A stretch of 64,000 bases of DNA. Source: JACCTH01 sp035281645 (GTDB lineage Bacteria; Actinomycetota; Acidimicrobiia; Spongiisociales; ZC4RG35). Positions 35,445-41,688 of the stretch are shown here, in pieces. The stretch is from contig DATEDN010000177.1 of assembly GCA_035281645.1 (NCBI GenBank), forward strand, positions 1 through 64,000, read 5' to 3'. The notes under the pieces were generated by a model that saw only the letters and a program-made list of their open reading frames with translations, was not told the DNA's origin and did no database searches. Both the position numbers and the translations under genes were made by a program. Every line of letters begins with the position of its first letter. The first letter of the stretch is position 1.

Positions 35445-35487
35445 CTGCGCGGATTTTCCCGTTTCAGGAACGGCTAAATCCGCGCAG
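35445..35487. promoter_or_regulatory. Long inverted repeat directly abutting the selenoprotein start codon
   Basis: Outer arms of 12 bp (CTGCGCGGATTT at 35445-35456 and AAATCCGCGCAG at 35476-35487) enclose an inner 5-bp stem (CCGTT / AACGG) with loop TCAGG. The right arm ends against the ATG at 35488. As DNA it could be an operator. As RNA it would block a ribosome site, so the downstream gene may be leaderless or conditionally translated. Confidence 0.7.
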
Positions 35488-36174
35488 ATGTCTCGTCCTA
35501 GGATCGAGGGCTTGGATCCTTCCGATCTCGAACTCAGAAACGCCACTTATCAATTCTTCGTCGAACTCGGTCGCGCCCCTTCAGTCGAGGAGATGGCGGC
35601 GGCTCGGAGTCAGCCGGTGGAGGTGGTTCGCGATGGCTGGCGACGGCTCCATGAGGCTCACGCCCTCGTCGTCGACGACGAGACCACCGAATTGGTTATG
35701 GCCAATCCCTTCGCTGCCCGGGCCACCGATTTCAGGGTCTACGCAGAGGAGCGCACTTGGTTTGCCAACTGTGCCTGGGATGCCTTCGGAATCGGGGCTG
35801 CCCTTGGGGTTGATTCGGTCATCGAGACTGTGTGCCCGGACTGCTCCGATCCGATTCAGATATCGGTCACCGCGGGCGTTCCCGACGACCTGGCTTCGGT
35901 TTTTCATGTGCTCGTGCCAGCTGCTCAGTGGTGGAATGACATCACGCATACCTGAAGGACGATGCTGCTCTTCCGGTCGGAGGAACATGTGAACCGGTGG
36001 CTCGCAGGGAGACCACGGGGGGCGACCCTCTCTACCGCCGAGCTTTCCGATCTCGCGACGGCATGGTGGGGGGATCGGTTGGCGACCGATTGGAAGCCTC
36101 ACACCCGACAGCAAAACCAGAGAATCCTTGAGGACCTCGGGCTCACAGGCCCGTTTTGGGATCTCGGGTCATGA
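35488..36174 (+). CDS. MerB-like (alkylmercury lyase fold) protein, putative selenoprotein with in-frame TGA
   Basis: Reading through TGA 35953-35955 gives one 228-residue protein of the organomercurial lyase superfamily. The N-terminal winged-helix-like part (LELRNATYQFFVELGRAPS) is followed by the lyase domain: ANCAWDAFGIGAAL, ETVCPDCSDPI, HVLVPAAQWWNDITHT-Sec-RTMLLFRSEEHVNRW, and LGLTGPFW at the end. Cys95, Asp98 and Sec156 correspond by position and context to MerB Cys96, Asp99 and Cys159, the catalytic triad. Without readthrough both pieces would be truncated parts of one domain. A stem-loop resembling a bacterial SECIS follows the TGA. The end overlaps the aldehyde dehydrogenase start by 4 nt. 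True substrate is unknown; MerB proteins cleave carbon-mercury bonds, but many family members are uncharacterised. A nonsense mutation is the alternative. Confidence 0.8.
35953..35987 (+). promoter_or_regulatory. TGA (Sec) codon and SECIS-like stem-loop
   Basis: The TGA is followed after 19 nt by a GGUC tetraloop (35975-35978) closed by a 6-bp stem, TCTTCC (35969-35974) with GGAGGA (35979-35984), including one G-U pair; two further pairs are possible after a mismatch. E. coli fdhF has its GGUCU apical loop 18 nt after UGA. The distance and loop sequence agree well. SelB binding is not shown by sequence alone. Confidence 0.6.
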
Positions 36175-37538
36175 CTGTCCTGATCAATCCGGCTACGACC
36201 GAGGCAATTGAGGAGGTCCCCACTTTCGGTCCGGCTGAAGTCGACGTAGCCGTACAGCGCGCCTGGGTAGCTTCTCGGCCCTGGAGCCACTCCTCGGTAC
36301 GGGAGCGCCGCGACATCCTCAGGCGGCTCGGGGACTTGATTAGGCGTGATCACGAACGGCTGGCAAGGCTCGAATCGGTGAACACTGGAAAACCGATCAG
36401 CGCGGCCCGTGGCGAGATCGCGGCGGTTGCCGCCACCTTTGACTTCTATGCCGGGGTGACCGACAAATTCGGGGGCGAGACGATTCCTGGTAACGCCCGA
36501 GGCACCCTCCTCACTTGGCGCCATCCCATCGGTGTCTGCGCGGCCATCGTGCCGTGGAATTTTCCGATGGTGATCGGCAGCTGGAAGGTCGCTCCCGCGC
36601 TGGCGATGGGCAACACCGTCGTCTTAAAGCCAGCAGAGGTGACACCGCTCTCTGCTCTCGCTCTGATCGAACTGGCGCTCGAAGCAGGGCTTCCCCATGG
36701 AGTCTTGAATGTTGTAACTGGGCAGGGCTCCGTCGCCGGCGAGGCCCTTATCAACCATCCTTTGGTTTCCAAGATCTCTTTCACGGGCTCGACTGAGGTA
36801 GGTCGGCGGGTGATGGAGGCCGCGGCGGCCACCATCAAGCGCGTGTCGCTGGAGCTGGGAGGGAAGTCGGCCAACATCGTCTTTGCAGACGCCGATCTCG
36901 ATGCTTGCGTCGCCTCCTCGCTTTGGTCCGTCTACGACAACGCTGGTCAGGACTGCTGCGCACGAAGCCGGATGCTGGTCGAGCGCGGTGTCTACTCCGA
37001 GGTGGTGGAGCGCTTCGTTGCAGCCACCAGGGCGATCAAGCTCGGTGATCCCAGCCTCGACGAGACCGAGATGGGCCCACTGATCACCGCTGATCATCGC
37101 CAGCGGGTGGCGGGATACCTCCGAATCGGACTGGGAGAAGGTGCCACTATCGCGGTGGGCGGCGAGCAGCCCGATCTTCCCGGAAATTTCCTCACGCCAG
37201 CGGTAATGCTCGGCGTCGATACGAAGATGAAGGTTATGCAGGACGAAATCTTTGGGCCCGTGGTGGGGATCATCCCCTTCGACAACGAAGAGGAGGCAGT
37301 CCGGTTGGCCAACGATTCCATCTACGGCCTCTCTGGTTCGCTCTGGACCAGAGACATAGGTCGGGCTTTGCGGGTGGCCAAGGCCTTCGAAACCGGGATG
37401 ATCTCGATCAATTCGTCATCGAGCGTCCATATCGAGGCACCCTTTGGTGGTGTCAAGCAGTCGGGTTTCGGGCGAGAGCAAGGCATGGCCGCCCTCGAGC
37501 AGTACACGGAGCTCAAGACCGTCTTCATTGGGGAATAG
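36171..37538 (+). CDS. Aldehyde dehydrogenase family protein
   Basis: The 455-residue NAD(P)-dependent enzyme carries PWNFPMVIGSWKVAPALAMG, KPAEVTPLSALALIEL, FTGSTEVGRRVM, the catalytic Glu in LELGGKSANIV and the nucleophile Cys in NAGQDCCARSRM, plus DEIFGPVV. The C-terminal PFGGVKQSGFGRE is typical of betaine/gamma-glutamyl aldehyde dehydrogenases. It may oxidise a gamma-glutamyl aldehyde in the proposed amine pathway. ATG 36171 overlaps the selenoprotein stop as ATGA. Confidence 0.92.
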   Translation: MTVLINPATTEAIEEVPTFGPAEVDVAVQRAWVASRPWSHSSVRERRDILRRLGDLIRRDHERLARLESVNTGKPISAARGEIAAVAATFDFYAGVTDKFGGETIPGNARGTLLTWRHPIGVCAAIVPWNFPMVIGSWKVAPALAMGNTVVLKPAEVTPLSALALIELALEAGLPHGVLNVVTGQGSVAGEALINHPLVSKISFTGSTEVGRRVMEAAAATIKRVSLELGGKSANIVFADADLDACVASSLWSVYDNAGQDCCARSRMLVERGVYSEVVERFVAATRAIKLGDPSLDETEMGPLITADHRQRVAGYLRIGLGEGATIAVGGEQPDLPGNFLTPAVMLGVDTKMKVMQDEIFGPVVGIIPFDNEEEAVRLANDSIYGLSGSLWTRDIGRALRVAKAFETGMISINSSSSVHIEAPFGGVKQSGFGREQGMAALEQYTELKTVFIGE

Positions 37539-37612
37539 TCATCCGACTGGGCCTTCTTCTCAGCGACCACATTGCGTCCGACCTTCGTCACGATTTTGGT
37601 GACTATCCGGAG

Positions 37613-38209
37613 ATGTTCTCCCAGTTACTACCCAAGGTCGAGATCCGTCCCTTCGATCTCACCGTCGGAGACTTCCCGTCGGATCTCGAATCGATGGACG
37701 CCTGGGTGGGCGCCGGGTCCCGACACTCGGTGTACGACGACATCGAGTGGATCCATCGATTCAAGGCTCTTGTGCGACGAATCGACGCCGAGCGCCGCAA
37801 ATATGTCGGCGTTTGCTTCGGGGCGCAGATGATCGGAGAGGCCTTAGGAGGCAGGGTGACCCGAGCGCCCCAAGGCTGGCAAGTAGGTATTAAAGAAGCG
37901 GAAATGGTCGACGGGGATCGCTTGCGAATCTTGCATTGCAATGCCGACCAGATCGTCGGCCTGGCCCCGGGCATGCGGGTCCTGGCTAGCGCTGATACCA
38001 ACCCTGTCGAGATGGTGGCGGTAGGTGACCACATTCTCGGCATTCAGGGTCATCCCGAGTTCACCACAGATTTCGTGACTGCTTTGGTGGAACGGCGACG
38101 GGGGAGTTTGATCCCGGTCGAGGTGGCTGATGCCGGACTCGCCTCGATGAAGGTTGAGCCCGACACCGATCGACTTCGAGAGAGGATCGTTAGCTTCGTA
38201 ACCTCTTAA
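37613..38209 (+). CDS. Class I glutamine amidotransferase-like hydrolase
   Basis: The 198-residue protein has the Cys-His-Glu triad of class I amidotransferases: YVGVCFGAQMIGEALGG with the nucleophile Cys, and ILGIQGHPEFTTDFV with His and Glu. The reading frame extends upstream with family-like residues (LGLLLSDHIASDL, GDYPE), but only near-cognate starts such as CTG 37547 or ATA 37535 occur before the ATG used here, so the N-terminus is probably longer. By context it could hydrolyse a gamma-glutamyl product, as PuuD does, though it belongs to the GMP-synthase-like subgroup. Confidence 0.85.
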   Translation: MFSQLLPKVEIRPFDLTVGDFPSDLESMDAWVGAGSRHSVYDDIEWIHRFKALVRRIDAERRKYVGVCFGAQMIGEALGGRVTRAPQGWQVGIKEAEMVDGDRLRILHCNADQIVGLAPGMRVLASADTNPVEMVAVGDHILGIQGHPEFTTDFVTALVERRRGSLIPVEVADAGLASMKVEPDTDRLRERIVSFVTS

Positions 38210-38403
38210 TTCCCGGTGGCCCCGGATAGGACGTACCGATTCCAATCGATCATCCCTGGATCGAGGTCGCCCACGACGTCGAGCAAATCGAGGTCGATCG
38301 GAAGAAGGCCAACATCCGGTACCAATGCCTTCTGCATGCGTCTGCGAACGGCGCCGTGGCCAAGGGATAGAACGAACCCCTCCAGCGGACTGAGTTGCTT
38401 CAT
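38206..38403 (-). CDS. Small hypothetical protein
   Basis: The 65-residue product (start MKQLSPLEGFVLSLGHGAVR) has a purine-rich site (AGGGTGGG) before its ATG. The C-terminal half has DLLDVVGDLDPGMIDWNRYV. No family is recognised. It is divergent from the HxlR gene across a symmetric dyad, so it may be that regulator's target. It overlaps the amidotransferase stop by 4 nt. Confidence 0.5.
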   Translation of the reverse strand: MKQLSPLEGFVLSLGHGAVRRRMQKALVPDVGLLPIDLDLLDVVGDLDPGMIDWNRYVLSGATGN

Positions 38404-38413
38404 AAAACCCACC

Positions 38414-38451
38414 CTACCAGAGTGAGTTGCGTAAAGCAACCGAGTTGGTAG
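38414..38451. promoter_or_regulatory. Nested dyad between a small gene and the HxlR regulator
   Basis: CTACCA (38414-38419) pairs with TGGTAG (38446-38451), and within it GTTGC (38426-38430) mirrors GCAAC (38436-38440) about the same centre. The 38-bp symmetric site sits in a 58-bp divergent promoter gap, a typical place for HxlR operators. Confidence 0.55.
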
Positions 38452-38461
38452 ACTGCCCAAA

Positions 38462-38923
38462 ATGCCAGCCCGGAAGAGCCTCGAGGACCTGCAGTGTTCG
38501 GTTGCGAACACCGCCGAGCTGGTCGGTGACCAGTGGACAGTTTTGATCCTGCGCGACGCCTTCTTGGGCGTGAAGCGATTTGACGATTTCCAAGAGGACC
38601 TCGGGATCGCCCGCAACGTTCTCGCCGACCGGCTTTCCCGACTGGTAAAAGCCGAAATCCTCGTCACCCGCCTATACGAGGAACGACCTCCTCGTCACGA
38701 GTATGTGTTGACCGAGAAAGGCAAGGACCTTCTCGACGTTTTGGTGGCTTTCCGTCGCTGGGGGGACAGGTGGAACGCCCCCGATGAGCGATTCATCCGA
38801 CCTCTTCGTCACCTTGATTGCGGCGAAATCATGGAGGGGGTCATGTGCTGCAATCACTGCGGTCAGCCGCTGGATCATCGCAATGTGCGGGTGGAACCGT
38901 CCCTGGCTCCTGTTCTCCGTTGA
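38462..38923 (+). CDS. HxlR family transcriptional regulator
   Basis: The 153-residue winged-helix protein matches HxlR regulators: CSVANTAELVGDQWTVLILRDAFLGVKRF, DLGIARNVLADRLSRLV and RPPRHEYVLTEKGKDLLDVLVAF. The C-terminus adds a CCNHCGQPLD sequence that may bind metal. HxlR proteins respond to small electrophiles or redox. A dyad in the promoter suggests autoregulation and control of the divergent small gene. Confidence 0.9.
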   Translation: MPARKSLEDLQCSVANTAELVGDQWTVLILRDAFLGVKRFDDFQEDLGIARNVLADRLSRLVKAEILVTRLYEERPPRHEYVLTEKGKDLLDVLVAFRRWGDRWNAPDERFIRPLRHLDCGEIMEGVMCCNHCGQPLDHRNVRVEPSLAPVLR

Positions 38924-38945
38924 TTTAATCGATTCTGTGGGCTCA

Positions 38946-38982
38946 CAGATAGGCAGGGCCTATCTGCGAACCCTGGGTTCGC
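38946..38982. repeat. Two tandem hairpins upstream of clpB, with a dispersed-repeat core
   Basis: The first hairpin has 9-bp arms (CAGATAGGC / GCCTATCTG) and a 3-nt loop at 38946-38966. The second (GCGAACC / GGTTCGC, 7 bp) follows at 38966-38982. They lie 23 nt after the HxlR stop and 20 nt before clpB, so they may end the first transcript or regulate the second. The GATAGG hairpin plus ACCCTGGGT order recurs at 22806-22843. Confidence 0.6.
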
Positions 38983-39002
38983 TCCTAAAGTTGGATTGAT
39001 CC

Positions 39003-41591
39003 ATGGATCTTTCCAAGCTGACGACGCGTAGCCAGCAGGCGTTGGTCGCGGCCCGCGATCAAGCCACCGCACGCAATCACGGGGGCATCTATCCCGCCCA
39101 TCTTCTCCGTGCCCTGGTGGCCCAAACGGAGGGTCTGGTGCTGCCGGTTCTACAAGCGCTCGGGATAGCTCCCAATGACGTTCGACAAGCGGCCGAAGTC
39201 GAGCTCAACAAGCTGCCTCAGGTCTACGGAGGAGCCGAGCCGCAAATGACCCAGGACCTGGCTCGCGTCCTCGAGGTGGCCGATCAGCAGCGGTCCGACT
39301 TCCGCGACGATTACATCTCAGTCGAGCATCTCCTTCTCGGCGTGGCCGAGAGCGCCGACGCGGCGGGGAAAGCCCTGCGCGAGCTCGGCGTCACCAAGAA
39401 CGCCATCCTCGATGCTCTCAAGGGGCTTCGAGGCAACCAGCGCATAACCACGGCCGACCCGGAAGCGACTTTTCAAGCCCTCGAGCAGTACGGGCGAGAC
39501 CTCACCGCCGTCGCCGAGCAGGGCAAGCTCGATCCAGTTATCGGTCGAGACGAGGAGATACGGCGGGTCATCCAAGTCCTTTCCCGACGGACCAAGAACA
39601 ATCCGGTTCTGATCGGTGAGCCGGGAGTGGGCAAGACCGCCATTGTCGAAGGCCTGGCTGGCCGTATCGCCGACGGCGACGTTCCAGAGTCCCTGAAGGG
39701 CCGGCGGATAGTCGCCCTCGATCTGGGATCGATGTTGGCCGGCGCCAAATATCGGGGGGAGTTCGAGGAACGCCTCAAGGCGGTTCTCAACGAGATCAAG
39801 TCTTCGAGCGGACAAGTCATTACTTTCCTCGACGAGCTTCACACCGTGGTTGGAGCCGGAGCCGCCGAAGGGGCGATGGATGCTTCCAACATGCTCAAGC
39901 CCATGCTCGCCCGCGGCGAGCTACGGATGATCGGCGCCACGACGCTCGACGAGTACCGCAAGCACATCGAGAAGGACGCCGCACTCGAACGGCGCTTTCA
40001 GCCGGTTCTGGTTGATGCGCCGACCGTCTCCGACACGATCGGGATCTTGCGCGGCTTGAAGGAGCGTTACGAGGTTCACCACGGCGTACGGATCACCGAT
40101 TCCGCTCTAGTGGCGGCGGCCGTGCTTTCGGATCGCTACATCACTGCCCGCCACCTTCCTGACAAGGCGATCGACCTCATCGATGAGTCCGCCTCTCGTC
40201 TTCGAATCGAGATTGATTCGATGCCCGAAGAGATCGACGAGCTCACCCGTCGTCGGATCCAACTTGAAATCGAAAGAGAGGCACTGAAGAAGGAGTCGGA
40301 TGCCGCTTCCCGGGAACGTCTCGCCAGCCTGGAAAAGGAACTGGCTGATCTCTCCGAACAGATAGAGGGTCTCACTGCTCGCTGGAACCTCGAGAAAGAG
40401 GCGATCGCCTCGATCCGGGCGATCAAGGAGCAAATCGAAGAGAACCGGAGCCTGACGGAGCGGGCCGAGCGCGAGGGAGACCTGGCCAAGGCGGCCGAGC
40501 TTCGTTACGGGACTATGCGCGAGCTCGAGGCCAACCTCGCTCGCAAGCAAGAGGACTTGGAGAAGCTTCACTCCGAGGGACGGATGCTTTCGGAGGAGGT
40601 CACCGACGAAGACGTGGCCGGCGTGGTGGCGCGTTGGACCGGGATCCCGGTCTCGAAGCTGGTTCAAGGCGAGATGGAGAAGCTCATCCATCTCGAGGAG
40701 CAGCTGCACCGGCGGGTGATCGGCCAGGACCGAGCGGTTTCGGCGGTGGCGGACGCAGTTCGGCGCAACCGGGCCGGCCTGGCCGACCCCAACCGCCCGA
40801 TTGGGTCATTTCTTTTTCTGGGGCCAACGGGAGTCGGGAAGACCGAGCTGGCCAGGGCGTTGGCTGAGTATCTCTTCGACGACCAGCGGGCGATGGTGCG
40901 CATCGATATGTCCGAGTACATGGAACGGCACGCAGTCAGCCGCCTCATTGGTGCTCCTCCTGGCTATGTCGGGTATGACGAGGGTGGCCAGCTCACCGAG
41001 GCGGTGCGCCGTCGTCCCTATTCGGTGATCTTGCTCGACGAGGTGGAGAAGGCCCATCAGGACGTTTTCAACGTGCTGTTACAGCTGCTCGACGACGGTC
41101 GACTAACCGACGGCCAGGGCCGTACGGTCGATTTCACCAACTCGGTCTTGATCATGACCTCGAACCTCGGCTCGGAGTTCATTCAGGAGGACTTGCCTGA
41201 CGAGGTCGTCGAGGAACGAGTGATGAAGGCGGTGCGATCCCATTTCCGGCCCGAGTTCCTCAACCGGGTCGACGACATGATTGTCTTCCGGCGCCTGACC
41301 ATGGAGCAGCTGCGGGAGATCGTCGATATCCAGCTGGAGGAACTGCGCGGCCGGCTGGCCGATCGTCACATCAACCTCGAGTTGACCGACGCCGCCAAGG
41401 CGCACCTGGCGGAAGAAGGTTTCGACCCGGTCTACGGAGCCCGACCCTTGAAGCGGGTAATCCAACACCAGATTGCCGACCCGTTGGCAATGAAGATCCT
41501 CGCCGGCGAGTTCTCAGATGGCGACACGGTGACCGTCGATGCCCGCGGCGGCGAGCTCACTTTCGGGGCCTCTGAGGTTTTGCGGGTCTAG
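39003..41591 (+). CDS. clpB: ATP-dependent disaggregase chaperone ClpB
   Basis: The 862-residue AAA+ protein rescues aggregated proteins together with DnaK. Order: N-terminal Clp repeats (residues about 1-145), AAA1 with GEPGVGKT near 206 and Walker B VITFLDELHTVVGAG, the coiled-coil middle domain (about 400-520, ELTRRRIQLEIEREALKKES), and AAA2 with FLGPTGVGKTELARAL near 605, SEYMERHAVSRLIGAPPGYV and SVILLDEVEKAH. The middle domain and absence of a ClpP-binding tripeptide separate it from ClpA/ClpC. No ribosome site is obvious before the ATG. Confidence 0.97.
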   Translation: MDLSKLTTRSQQALVAARDQATARNHGGIYPAHLLRALVAQTEGLVLPVLQALGIAPNDVRQAAEVELNKLPQVYGGAEPQMTQDLARVLEVADQQRSDFRDDYISVEHLLLGVAESADAAGKALRELGVTKNAILDALKGLRGNQRITTADPEATFQALEQYGRDLTAVAEQGKLDPVIGRDEEIRRVIQVLSRRTKNNPVLIGEPGVGKTAIVEGLAGRIADGDVPESLKGRRIVALDLGSMLAGAKYRGEFEERLKAVLNEIKSSSGQVITFLDELHTVVGAGAAEGAMDASNMLKPMLARGELRMIGATTLDEYRKHIEKDAALERRFQPVLVDAPTVSDTIGILRGLKERYEVHHGVRITDSALVAAAVLSDRYITARHLPDKAIDLIDESASRLRIEIDSMPEEIDELTRRRIQLEIEREALKKESDAASRERLASLEKELADLSEQIEGLTARWNLEKEAIASIRAIKEQIEENRSLTERAEREGDLAKAAELRYGTMRELEANLARKQEDLEKLHSEGRMLSEEVTDEDVAGVVARWTGIPVSKLVQGEMEKLIHLEEQLHRRVIGQDRAVSAVADAVRRNRAGLADPNRPIGSFLFLGPTGVGKTELARALAEYLFDDQRAMVRIDMSEYMERHAVSRLIGAPPGYVGYDEGGQLTEAVRRRPYSVILLDEVEKAHQDVFNVLLQLLDDGRLTDGQGRTVDFTNSVLIMTSNLGSEFIQEDLPDEVVEERVMKAVRSHFRPEFLNRVDDMIVFRRLTMEQLREIVDIQLEELRGRLADRHINLELTDAAKAHLAEEGFDPVYGARPLKRVIQHQIADPLAMKILAGEFSDGDTVTVDARGGELTFGASEVLRV

Positions 41592-41688
41592 GAAGAGCCT
41601 CCGTTTCAGACGGGCCGGGCAGGTTTCGAGCCCAACATTTAAGGGTATTTCTCGACCCGACTATTCACGCCCGGACGTATTACCGATT

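Noticed and set aside
35445..35487. Inverted repeat as an ordinary intrinsic terminator
   Set aside because: It lies between divergent genes, where no transcript ends, and lacks a T tract.
35488..35955. MerB-like gene as a truncated protein plus a separate 70-residue gene at 35962-36174
   Set aside because: Both pieces are in the same frame, 6 nt apart, and each is an incomplete part of one known fold. The stop falls on a catalytic cysteine position and the organism shows Sec use. A pseudogene is still possible but less likely.
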